From the NCBI GenBank assembly GCA_030562195.1, contig JAUJPP010000007.1, forward strand, positions 20,767,769 to 20,831,768: a stretch of DNA of 64,000 nt. Direction: 5' to 3'. Within the stretch, counting starts at the first letter, position 1. Every line of letters begins with the position of its first letter. Made by a program: the position numbers and the translations under genes. Below the pieces are notes generated by a model. That model saw only the letters and a program-made list of their open reading frames with translations, searched no databases and was not told where the DNA came from. This DNA comes from Nipponacmea schrenckii. Its lineage: Eukaryota > Mollusca > Gastropoda > Lottiidae. Below are positions 12,279-24,239 of this stretch, one piece after another.

Positions 12279-15200
12279 TTATCGATATTCTTGATCAATA
12301 CATTTAGCTATAGTATTGAGTTGTATATTACTCGTTCCTTCATATATAGTTCCTGTAATTATAGGTTTATAAAAAATAACAAGTGTTGTCCTTGACTACT
12401 CATGGATGTCATATTATTCCTTTCATAATTTCATTTTAAAAAATGAAAAAAACATGCCAAATGAACAAAACATATTGAGAAAAATAAAGGTTTGAATTAA
12501 GGTATGATTTAATATTATAACAGCTGATAAATAAGGCTATCATTGTGAATGGGTGAGTCACTTCTCAATTTATAGTAAGATAATACAACAGGTTGAATAT
12601 TACTCACCTATTTTACAATCTCGATAATATTTTTCTACAGGATAATCTTTAATAAAGCCTACACCTCCCATCCATTCTATACATTTAGATGTTGTTAATG
12701 TAGCTACCTAAATAGATATTATTTAGTCATGATTTGCACAACATCTAATAGTGACTGATATAGCTAGGTTTTTATCAAACAACTTGTCCAAAATTATTTA
12801 AGCTTTTAACAAATGAATGTAAGAAAGTGACGAAAATACCTCAGATGCATATAACTTAGACATGGAAGCTTCTTTAACAAATGGAAGACCAGCTTCTTTT
12901 CTTCTTGCAGCATTATATACCAACAATTTAGCTGCTTCTATCTGCATAGCTACATTAGCTATTTGATGCTGCATGCCCTAAAATGTAGTTTAATGTATTT
13001 TGTGTTAATAATAAATTTCAGTTTCAAAGTGCAAATATTCATAGACATAAATATAGATGTAAAATTGCATTTTATCATTAGCATAGTCAAAGTGTAAACT
13101 TGAAAACAACCTAACAATACCCTACTGTTTTCAGTCTGAATAGTGTCATATATAATGCTAATAATAAAATTACCTGAAAATCAAATATTCTTTTACCAAA
13201 TTGTTTTCGTTCTCTACAGTAGGGTATAGTATTCTCAAAACACCCTTCAGCTAGACCAAGCATCTAACACAAAAAATCAGTATATTTAGGAAAAGAGCAA
13301 AAAAGTGGGGATCATGCCTTGATATCTCAACATTAGCAGTGGTTGGTAAAATGAGATTTTCACAATGACAATGACAATTGGTTTCGGTAGGTGAACCACC
13401 AGAATTTTGGCATCTGCATCTCGAATTGACTTAAAAAAAAAAAGTTCATATGCATGGGGATACACCATATTCTTTCTTGTTCTTACAATTGCAGAAAAGT
13501 GGGATGTGATACTACGTTAAATTTCATATTTTACCTGTGCACCAATACCTATTCTTCCTTCATTTAACATTCCAATAGCATATTTATATCCATGTCCAAA
13601 TTGACCTAATATATTACTTTCTGGTACCTATATACATGTATTACATAAATCATAAACTCAGAATGCTTCTAGTAAAAGGTTGATGGCTACTAATCTTAAT
13701 ACATTTTTATTTCTACCCTACAATTGGGTTTAATGCTAAAAACAATAGATTCTTATTTCTCTTTGTAGGGTCAACTTTTACAATATAGTGATTACACATT
13801 CTATTAGTAGTGTACAAAAACAATGAAATACCTTCACATTTTCAAAAGTAACAGTTCCTGTGAATGATGCCCTGATTCCTAATTTATCTTCTTTCCTACC
13901 AATACTTAACCCTTCTGCATCCTTGTCCACAATAAAACATGTAATACCTTTATAACCCTGAAAATAAAAGGACAAATGGCTCATTTTTATGGAAAGTACT
14001 CAGTATAAAGCTGCATCTTTTTCATATGTACCAAATATAGTTTCATCATACATCATAATATAACACTTACATCTGTAGGTTTAGCATTAGCCATAACAAG
14101 AAATACACCAGCATGTCCAGCACTGGTAATCCAACATTTCTCACCATTAATAACATAGTAATCTCCTTGTTTTACAGCTGCTGTTCTTAAAGCAAAGGCA
14201 TCTGAACCAGACTCTGTTTCAGATAAACAGAAACTACCAAGCTGGAAACAGATAAAATAATTTCAGATAAAATTGAATCAGCAATTATTCCTATTAAAAG
14301 GCTTAGAGATCTTATTTTACTAAACAAGAATTATAAAGCATAATTAGATGATATGTTCGTTATTTGTTTCTAATTATGTAAATTTTGTCTAATTGATATA
14401 GTATAAACCAATAAAAACACATTTTCTTACCATATCAGAACACAACCTCGGTAAATACTTTTCTTTTTGTTCTTTAGTACCATAGTTCATAAATAAAGCT
14501 GTAATTATAGTATTTTGAACATCTACCATGACACTAACTGATGGATCTACTTTAGCTAATTCTTCTATGACCAGACAAGCATTAAAAAATGTTGTATCAG
14601 TTCCACCATATTCACTATCCACTTCAATACCCATTAACTAAAATGAAAAAAAGATTTCTCCAATTAATTCAATATGTAAATAAAATTGTATATGAGTAAG
14701 TTCTACTAAACAACCATTTCTTATGAAATGCAAAATAAAGAACTGCATTAAATTCAGAAAAATACCCTAAAGTAAATTTGAGAATTCAACATGATTGTAC
14801 ATCATTTTCCTTGACTAAAGTTTAGTTATCTGGAACTCTTCATTGACATGATTTAAACTGTTTTTATAATGGTATTCTTATTCTAAATAAAGGTTTACTT
14901 TAGATCTTACCCCATTTTCAAATAAAGCATCAATAACACTTTGATCCATTTCACTCTTTTCATCCATACTTCTTACTAATGGTTTGATTTTCTCTGTTGC
15001 AAGTCGAGAAACTAGAAAAACAGATTTTTTATGATATAAAAATATGGCTAAATCTTAGCTAGTTTCAAAAATATCTTTGTCTAATTTCAATAACATAAAA
15101 ACACCTTAATAAAAGAGTACATTTAGATTAAACAAATATTTCTAATCTTTACCTGTTTCTTTCATCATTTTTTCCTCGTCAGACAGTAAATCAAGAGGTG

Positions 15201-16014
15201 ATGATCTATAGAGAACACCATCTTGGTTTATAGTAGCATTCACTGTGGAGTACTTAACATTTCGCAAACTTTGGTATATTCGACCGACATTTCTGGCATT
15301 CACATTCTGCAAACAAAAAAATAAAATATTGATATACGGTAATTAAAGTGAATTGTAATCAGTGAAATATATTTATATTTGTTATATTCAAGATAATTTG
15401 TAAAACTGACTTTCATGGACATCAATTTAATCATAATTCATTCTTTCAGTCATAAAGGCCCAGATTTTCTTTTTTTTTTTTTAGAGGAATGGAAGCTTAT
15501 GCTATAGTAAGGTACTGTTTTATCAACCAGGATAACTAACATAATATAGACAACTATTATGATTTACTAGGCTTACTCCATGCAACATTTGATTCATAGG
15601 AAATAGGCCTAATCAATAGATCACATAGAAATCAATATAGGTCTGGCCATACAAATTTATATAAGCAATGCCATTTGACATGGAAATAAATAATTATTGA
15701 TACATCAGCTTCAAAATGCCCAAATATAAACTGAGATAAAACAAAGTATATTCAATGAGGTTTGGCTGATCAGACAAAATTTCATCACCACGCAAATTAT
15801 GATTTATGTAAACAAATTTCGAACGAATAGCGAAATGCCCAGGTATGATATGGCAGTGTTACAGTGTTATGTCACTTCGAAATTATTTATCATGGAGATG
15901 CTAACATCGAAATAGTTCTATTTTAAAGTGAAAAGGGTTAATGATTGACGTCTGTGATTTAAAAATGATTAAATCAACCTTGAGACAATTCCGAAAAGTG
16001 CAAAAAGCTGCCAT
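12279..16014 (-). CDS. ACADSB: Short/branched-chain acyl-CoA dehydrogenase, mitochondrial
   Basis: Eleven exons: 16014-15979, 15306-15153, 15011-14911, 14637-14431, 14241-14071, 13957-13832, 13627-13535, 13263-13174, 12977-12840, 12707-12608, 12352-12279 (stop TAA). Phases agree throughout; total 1,290 nt, 429 aa, close to about 430 aa for the family. Exon 1 ([12 protein letters not shown]) and the start of exon 2 form a basic, Arg-containing mitochondrial leader. FAD/substrate signatures are visible: [60 protein letters not shown], and the catalytic Glu in [21 protein letters not shown] and [14 protein letters not shown] point to the ACADSB branch rather than SCAD or MCAD. By family knowledge it oxidises 2-methylbutyryl-CoA in isoleucine breakdown, passing electrons to ETF in the matrix. 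Most introns after exon 3 are phase 0. Several donors are weak (GTTGAT, GTATTT). Confidence 0.93.
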
Positions 16015-16325
16015 GTTTTTGTTCATATTATCCAGTAATCTTGTGTGAAACTCTTTGAAACAAAAGTGAGACAAATTGGTCTTTACATTTTTACACTTTA
16101 GGAGAAATTTGATTTTAAAAACATAGTTTAAATTTTATGTGTTTGATGATAAGTTAATTATTTTGATTCGACTGATTTAAGTAATCTTGAAGCTTCATTT
16201 CATAGTTCCACTTGAATAGTAAATAATGATTGTCCGATTTAGATTTAGAGGCCATGTACGATATTATACCAGGACGAAATGGCTTCATTATTCAGAGTTA
16301 TTTCCCTTATGCTTTATTTGTCAAC
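16015..16325. promoter_or_regulatory. Shared divergent promoter region between ACADSB and the SWIB gene
   Basis: The two start codons (16014 minus, 16326 plus) are 311 bp apart and face away from each other, so 5' UTRs and core promoters of both genes must fit here unless a 5' UTR exon lies elsewhere. No TATA box is obvious in the right place for either gene. The arrangement suggests one bidirectional, housekeeping-type promoter; this is inferred from geometry only. Confidence 0.55.
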
Positions 16326-19300
16326 ATGGCGCAGTCGAAAGAAGTTCCAACAGCTGAATTAAAATCAAGCATAAAAGGTCATTTTCGAGGCTTTCTTTAA
16401 CCTTTTCGATTGAAGAATTGTTCATTTAATGTTCCTGAAAATTTTCATTCAAAAATGTTGATTTTTCTTTAACTAATAAGGAAGAAATTGTCTGAACCAC
16501 CTTTTCATATTTAAGCACAGTGATAACGTTTTGTTTGATAACTGTTGTGGCACTGTGGCATTGGTATCCACGCCACACTCTTGTTATAACATATTTTTGT
16601 AGATACAAAAATATTGTATTTCTTTGAGTATTACAGTAATTTAAAATCATTTGGTGTTAGATCTGTATGGTTTGTTTGAGGTTTATGCAACAGACTAAAT
16701 AGAATATCAAATATTAAATATACTTGCTACAATATTGATGAATGTTCATGACCACCTCCATCTGGTTATTTTTTCTGATTTACAGCCTTAGCAGTTTTTT
16801 TCCTTTTGATGAAATGAACATAAGTTATTAAACACTATTCTGATTACTGATATTATGATAGGTAGCCAGTTGAATCATTCAATTTATAAATCATCCAATT
16901 GTAACATAGAGTTGAATGGTTTGTCCTCGAAATTATCAGTGTTTTGACCATAAAACGGCAAAATCGTATTAGTTTTATCGTCCAAAAATAGATCCATGTT
17001 TTGTAAAATGGCTAATGTGAATTATAATTAAATGCATGGTTAGGGAACTTGAAGTAAAAAAAGGGAATTTATACTTACAAGTTTAACCACAGTGTGATTT
17101 TGTAGTCAAAACACTGATCTATTGTTGGACAACTTACTTTCAACAGTTGGACAACTTACTTTAACAGTTGGACAACTTACTTTAACAGTTGGACAACTCA
17201 CTTCAACAGTTGGGCGATTCAACTGATAGAGTAGGACAATAAAACTGCTAACTTGGACAACTTTTGACGATTTGACAATTCAACTGGAAAACATATAATA
17301 TTATGTTATTTAAGTCCATGCAAGGTTAAACCTTAGTGTTTTAACATGCGCATATCACTCTACAGAGTTTTCTACAGTTTTGGTCATTCTGAGAAAGGTT
17401 AATTGTCAGCAAATGCTATGGGAATTGTCTATTTGACATCATAGTTCATTTGTCCACATATTATATGTAGTAGAGTATGTTGTACAAGTAAGCCTTTTAT
17501 GTTGAAAAAACAGAATACCAGTATTCTGAATTTGAACTACAACCGTAGACAGCTGAAACCGATCATGGGTTATATTATAATTATTATCAAAACAACTTAA
17601 GAAAGGGTGATTTTTGGATAAGAAATTTATCAATAATTGATGTGATTTTGTAGATATATTAAAAGATGCTGACCTGGACAGTTTATCAGCTAAAAAAGTT
17701 AGGAAGATGTTGGAATCAAAATTTGATGCAGATTTTACAGACAGGTTTGTTTTTTCAGTTTATGTTCAAGCAAGACTTTGTTCTCATTAGCAATATTGGT
17801 GTGTAAACACAATTGATCATATGACATACTGAATAAATGACCAATTCAATTATGTAGGTTTATGGTGTGATCTATTATTTTTACACACCAATAATGCTAC
17901 TGAGACCAACATTTAATTCTTTTTTAAGATAATTTTATTTATACAATTTTACTGGTTTACATGACAGATTATGTTAATTTACCACAAATTTCAGATTGTG
18001 TCATTGTTTTACATTGCCTGTGTTATCTGACAAAAATAAACGCCAGTTTATTGAAGACCGTGGTAGTAGAAATGTAAATATTATTATTTGCAGAAAGCAA
18101 GAGATAGATAAAATGGTTATGGATCAGATATCAGAGAGTCAGAATACAGAAGAAGATGAAGATGGTAGTGCTACTAATGGTACTACAGATAGTGATTCTG
18201 ATGATGAAGTGGTAGGGAACATTTTAATCACAAGTACAAGTACATGAACTTTACGTTTCATATGCTCTGAGGAATGAACAATTGAGTGTTTAAATTTCAG
18301 AATAAGTTTAGGCCTATATCATGTGCTATGCCTATTTTAGTTTGTACTGCAAACAGAACATATAATTCTAAATAATTATTGTATTTAAGGATTTTATTAT
18401 TCAAATGAATATTGAAAGACATCTATCTCATCTTGATATAATGTTAGATACTGGGTTCATTTGATTTAATTTATTTTTGCTTTAATAGATTGATGCTGAG
18501 CCAGTCAGAAAGAAAAAGAAAGTATCTAAAGTGAGTTACTTTATATTTATTTAAACTATTTTATAGGAAGGAGGATTGTGGCCATTTTGATTAATTTGAA
18601 ATAAAAGTCTTTCCTTGGTAAATGTTAATGAAATGTACAAGCAGGAAACAGATTAATGTGTGTTATGGTAGAGTATTGATATTTTATGAATTTTGTTTTA
18701 GAATGGCAATGACAATGATGAAGAATTAGCTAAAAAATTACAAGATGAAGAACTCAGTAGAACCAGAGGAGGTGGAAGAAAGAGTAAAGCTGTGAGTCTG
18801 TCTCAGGGGAATATACTGTCTCCTGTGTTTTTCTTGTGATTCATAAAACCCAAAATATAAAACCTAAATGATATTTTATAATTGTCACTATTGCTTTGTA
18901 GTTAAACAAATGCCATTCTCTGGATTCTAAATTCTATGAATTTCATTTCAAAGAAAACTTGTCTTTTCAATGCCCCTGCAGTTTTTAGTTTCAGAAGTAA
19001 TTTGATTATAATTTTAGAAAGCCAAGTCTGACAAACCTAAGAAAGAAAAGAAAGATAGAAAGGGAACGAGTATGTACAGTAAAAAATGTCAACTGTCTCC
19101 TGAATTAGCAGCTATAATGGGAGAGGATCAGGTAATATTCTGTTTATTTTGATTTATTCCCATAATAACTCCAGTACTGTACTGTGCGACCAGCAAGTCG
19201 GAGAATTGATATTTGTTATCTCATATATTTGACCACTTTAAAGCTGCATTGACAACCTTGTGTTGAATAGAAGTTGTTTGAATATCCAAGTTGTATTATA

Positions 19301-20282
19301 TCCAAATTTTTTTATGATGGCCTAGATTTGGTTACTATGATTTAACTGAGTTATTTTATGTTATTTTATAGTTGGCAAGATCTGATGTTGTGAAGAAAAT
19401 GTGGGCAATAGCAAGAGAGAGAAATTTACAGGTATATTTTCTTATGGAATTTTTACTGTTGAACATGTTCTTTGATCATAGAGCAATTAAAAAAGGTTGA
19501 AGTACTAATTATAAGTTATATATAGCCTAAGACATATATTACTTTGTTCTACATATGTCCAAATTACAATCCTATAAAAACCAGCAATTGTTCATTATAT
19601 AAATTGCATTATTTCAAGTGGCATATAACATTCAACTCACAATATAACCATATTTTAATGGATTTGCTCTTGTCTTAAGATGCCAATTTACCAGAATAAC
19701 TTGGAACAAAATTAGAACACACATTAGTACCTTTAAAACATTATCTTTATATTTTTTATAGGACCCTAAAAATAAACAGTTTATGCTATGTGATGATCAG
19801 TTAAAGAAAGTGTTTGGTAAGTGTGGTATGCTGTAAATTAATTTAGTTAATAAAGTATGTTTTTGAGGGTTTAATATGACTATTAGATTTTTATGCCTAC
19901 GTTGCCAAGGAGGCGTTACATTGGTTGTGTATTTACTCATTATAATTTCATGAATTATTACTTATGATTTCACTTTTCTGAAGCAGTTTTAAAGGGTCAT
20001 GATAAATGATTTAATCCCATATAGATTAGTTAGCCATATAGAGAATATTTTAAACACTAAACAACACTCTTTATTTATTCGTGGTATGTTCTAAACAGCC
20101 ATGAGATCTAGAAATGATTATTTGTTAGAATTTCAAATGATGGACTCAGGCTTGATTAATCATTACTTAATACTTACTGATTTGATTTTGTAATGCTTTT
20201 TGCAGGAAGAAAACGTGTGAGAATGTTTGGAATGATGAAAGATTTAAAACCACATATTTTAGATGTTAAAGATTTAGTATGA
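16326..20282 (+). CDS. DEK_C plus SWIB/MDM2 domain chromatin protein (UAF30/TRI1-like)
   Basis: Nine exons: 16326-16377, 17654-17744, 18094-18211, 18489-18530, 18702-18791, 19018-19131, 19372-19431, 19762-19816, 20206-20282 (TGA). Phases match; 699 nt, 232 aa. Start ATG sits in 'aacatggcg'. Residues about 10-50 form a DEK_C helical domain (ILKDADLDSLSAKKVRKML). The middle (about 50-145) is acidic, then lysine-rich (VRKKKKVSK, KKEKKDRK), probably disordered with nuclear localisation signals. The C-terminal 80 residues are a SWIB fold: LSPELAAIMG, ARSDVVKKMWAIARERNL, DPKNKQFMLCDDQLKKVFG, RVRMFGMMKDLKPHI. The DEK_C-SWIB order is that of yeast UAF30/TRI1 and invertebrate homologues, linked to Pol I upstream activation and chromatin; BAF60 subunits carry SWIB without DEK_C. 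Function here is inferred from this. Confidence 0.93.
17124..17220. repeat. 21-bp minisatellite in intron 1 of the SWIB gene
   Basis: Four to five copies of 'ttggacaacttactttaaca' plus one base in tandem, last copies decaying to 'gttgggcgattcaac'. Lies in the large first intron (16378-17653). Confidence 0.85.
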
Positions 20283-20360
20283 TGGTATGTTTTAAACATA
20301 TACGTATATAAAGTTGTAGGTACACGGTATTTCCCGGTAATCATGTGCCTTTAATTGCCT

Positions 20361-20731
20361 GCAATATATTTATATAATATATTAATTTCTATATTTCAAA
20401 GTAAAAGAAATTTTTATATATAGAGCTATATTTGCAATATATTTATGTGATATATTAATTGCTATATTTCAGAGTAAAAGATATTTTTATATATAGAGCT
20501 ATATTTGCAATATATAAATATAATAAATTAATTGCTATATTTCTGAGTTAAAGATATATTTTATATAAAGAGCTATATTTGCAATATATTTATATAATAT
20601 ATTAATTGCTATATTTCAGAGTAAAAGATATTTTTATATAAAGAGCTATATTTGCAATATATTTATATAATATATTATTTGCTATATTTCAGAGTAAAAG
20701 ATATATTTTTATATAAAGAGCTATATTTGAA
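20361..20731. repeat. ~73-bp tandem repeat just after the SWIB stop codon
   Basis: Five AT-rich copies, each starting 'gcaatatatttatataatat' at 20361, 20434, 20507, 20581 and 20654 (period 73-74). They begin 80 bp past the stop, so they are probably transcribed in the 3' UTR. One copy contains AATAAA (20522-20527). Confidence 0.88.
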
Positions 20732-23130
20732 GTGTATGAATGATTAAGTTAGTGCCAGAAATGAAGATTTTATATGAAGCTTATTATACCAAGTATTGAA
20801 AGCTTTACTTCTATTTTATCATAGTCAACTTTTTTATTATTTTAGTTCCGTTATTTTGTTCTATTGAGCAGGTAATCTATAAAAAACTCCAGTGAAGGAA
20901 AAGTAATATTGAGGTTTTAAATGTTTGGAACATAAATGAATTTTGTTTACATTTGATTTAGTTTGTTTACATACAATGCTCATTAAATCGTGGTGCTGTT
21001 AATATCAATACCATATCAATATAGCACAATATTTCTTTAACAATGTACACAAGTTGAATTATATGATGAAAAGATTGAGTAAATAACTAATACATCAAAT
21101 CTATTAATTAGTATTGTCATTAGATTTGTTACTTTGTGTCAAAATCAAAATGTCAAAACCCAAAATGTATTTACTACAAAGGGTTCCGTAATCTAAAGCA
21201 ATTGTAAATCTGTTCGCAGTTAGTGCAAAGGTGCTTGATCTCTTTTTTCTCGAGGTTTGACTAATATTGTTAATTTTCTTGATGATACTTATAAGCTTTA
21301 CATAATGCAAATTAGATTAAAACAGTAGTTAAATTTGTTTGGATCTTTTCTGAATGATTACATTTGCCCATAAGGTGCAAAAAAGTAAGACTCCATTCAT
21401 TTCATTTCATTTGAATGATTAGAACAGGTTTATTTGTTTTAAAAATTGAGTTCCATACAGAAGTCTGATATTCAGAGATAAGATTGTAACTTTGTACAGT
21501 CAAGAACTAGGTAAACACAATTCAAAATATGTTGACATCAAAATTTTCTTTCTGTTCCTGTACACATCATCCATTTTGTAATTTCATCATTTTTTATATT
21601 AACAAAATACCGGTACATTTATTGTTGAACTTGTTCAAGACTGTTACTGAACTCACATTATATTATGCACATTGTTTCATAAATACTGATCTTAAATTGT
21701 GATTCACTTGAATAAATATGTGTTAAGTTCTGGAAATATGATGTCAAAGGTCAATATCAAATCAAATGATATAAATACCAATAAACAAGGCATTTATTCT
21801 TAGTCTGTACTGATTTGTATTGTTTTGAAAACATGCATTGCAAAATAAATTTTGTCTTTTTATGTGCCCATATGAAACATGGAACCTATATTGGTGTCAC
21901 CCATGTCGGTCAATAGCTTGTAAACAGCTCATTTCTTGCCGGATTAGAAAGAAACTTGGTGTGAGTGTTTATCATCAGATGATATGCCTATTGAAACATA
22001 AAAAATGTGTTCAATTTTTAAGCTTGTCAGCACACAAGATTTTGCTATATTTTGACAAAATGGATATTTCATATTGGCAATTGTTACTAAACTGCCAAAT
22101 GTTTGATAGCAAAACTGCCAGTGGGCGTATTTTACTTTGCCTGGCAACCTATCTTTGTTAGTAAGCATCAAAACAATGAGAAATTATTACCAGTAAGATG
22201 TTTAAAACATGGATATTTTTTGTTTAAGACTTAAGTATAAGTAAATTATTATTATTAATTGAAAACTTTAAGAGATGGTAATTAAGGTCTTGTGAAGGGA
22301 TATTATTTGATATAATTAGTTTAAAACTGTATATAATGTGTAAATAATATTGATATTATTGGGCTTGCACACCTTACATCAGTTATATTTTACCTCTTAT
22401 ACAGGAATCATGTCAATTTACAAAGCTTAATCATGATATTTTAAATAGTATTAAAGTCAATCTTCACATTTTTCCCTTTTAACAATAAATACCCAGAGTA
22501 TAGCATTCTTTAAGCTATAACAACTTTACTCAGGGCTGTCATATCAAATGTGACATTCAAATGGCTGTAGTAAAACTATCGGATTATTTTTACCCATATT
22601 CTTTTTGAAAGTATGGATTTTTTTTATATGATATTGCAATATTAGTTTTCTGAAAACACTTTTCTCAGTGCATTTCCATTTCTAGCCAGATTCTATTGAC
22701 AAAGTCTTCAATAGCTGTTTGAGTATTATAAATCAAAATTAATTGGGATAATTAAATCCTAAATTTGTTAGAGAGGTATCCTTCAACATTATATATTACC
22801 ATTCTGTAGTACTGAAATATTTAATGATACTATTGAAATAAAAATCATTCCTTTCTAGTCTTTATTTCTGTATCAAATGGACTGTTTTCTGCAATTACAT
22901 ATACATGTACATGTGTTAGGGATATCCTGCCATTTCCAGTATAGAAATCAAAATAACCTCCAATTCATCTGGCAGATCATTTATAAAATTTGTCTAATTT
23001 AAGAAACAAATAATTAAATACAATGAAGAGAGCATATGTTGTTTGTGGATTAAACACAAATTCATTTTACTTTTTAATGAGTTTACATAATGGATTTATT
23101 TCCCTTGTATTGTTATGTACGTATTGAATT
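20732..23130. other. Non-coding, AT-rich; possible 3' UTR tail then intergenic
   Basis: No conserved coding exon seen on either strand. An AATAAA occurs near 21714. A 107-codon ORF at 21838 lacks any recognisable domain. Confidence 0.5.
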
Positions 23131-23139
23131 GAGTCTCTA

Positions 23140-23720
23140 TTATATTATACGCCCAAAATATAATTTGGTGGTATATTTTCGTCACCCCTGTCCGCCCGTC
23201 GGTCCGTTCGTCCACTATTGGCATGTGAACGCGATCCAGACTACAGTTTTCATCAGATTTGAATGAAATTTGCTATGATAATTTATATTGATGAGATCTC
23301 GGACAATTTCGATATAGACGATTTTTTTGAGGAACAGTTTTGACTTATTGCTCTTGACTTAGTCAAAACGCGTCAAAATTGGCTTGTGAACGCAAAAGAA
23401 ACTACAGTTTTCATCGGATTTGAATGAAATTTGGTAGGATCCTTTATATGGATGAGATCTTGGACAAGTTCGATATTGACTATTTTTGAGTTTTTGAGTT
23501 ATTGCCCTTGAATTAGTCAAAACGTGTCGAAATGTGAACGCAGTTTTATTGAAGAGATCTTGGGCAAGTTCTCTTTTAATGATTTTTAAGTGAACTGTTT
23601 TTGAGATAATGCCCTTGACTGAGTCAAAACGCAATTAGCTTGTGAACGTGATAGAGACTACAGTTTTCGTCTGATCATGTATATTAATGAGATCTTGGAT
23701 TAATATTGTTGGAGTTTCAA
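23140..23720. repeat. Degenerate direct repeat of a dispersed invertebrate element
   Basis: Starts with 'cccctgtccgcccgtcggtc'. It then has about three imperfect copies of a unit containing 'actacagttttcatcagatt', 'tgaatgaaatttg', 'gatgagatcttgga' and 'ttgcccttgaattagtcaaa', with period about 150-180 bp. Non-coding. Confidence 0.65.
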
Positions 23721-24002
23721 TCTGTGCCTGTATCATGCTAGGCAACGACTTGTTTTCTTTCTGCCTTGTATGATTTTGCGTCCAATTTTTTTTAATCGAT
23801 AATAAACGAGATATTGTCATCGTTCTTCGAATTTAGATAAATTGAGACAAAACCTATTGTAGTTGATCATTATCCCCCATTGTTGATGCTTAACGATAAT
23901 AAAAATAAAAGAAACGCATATGTAAAGACCAAAGCATTCATAATTGATTATATTATTCGCCGTTTGACAAAGGACACTATTCTCAACAAATGAAAGATGC
24001 AA

Positions 24003-24175
24003 AGGTATTTAATGGACAAGCTCGCCAACCGTTTGAAGAAATCGTACCTTGATATCGGGATCGGAAATTATACGCTAAGCCAGCTCGCATACGAACTTGA
24101 ACTCTGGACCCTCCGGTAAGCAAGCAAGCGTCTAACTCACTGAGCCACCACGACTCCTCGTTTTTCCTGAAGCTA
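24003..24175 (-). mobile_element. tRNA-derived SINE
   Basis: On the minus strand the sequence begins 'gagtcgtggtggctcagtga' with a Pol III A-box-like TGGCTCAGTGAG (24147-24136). A B-box-like GAGTTCAAGTTC (24104-24093) follows about 31 nt later, then a non-tRNA body. No acceptor stem or CCA arm can be folded convincingly, so this is a tRNA-related retroposon rather than a functional tRNA. The 3' tail and target-site duplication were not resolved. Confidence 0.6.
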
Positions 24176-24239
24176 CACCAGGTAATATAGGGAAACAAAA
24201 GAAAAATAAAGAAAGTAAATCTACATTCCAGTTGTTCAA

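Noticed and set aside
21838..22161. 107-codon plus-strand ORF
   Set aside because: Cysteine-rich by chance, no signal peptide, domain or splice context, and overlapped by a similar-sized ORF on the other strand.
24003..24175. Functional tRNA gene
   Set aside because: A and B boxes are present but no full cloverleaf with acceptor stem can be drawn, so it is better called a SINE.
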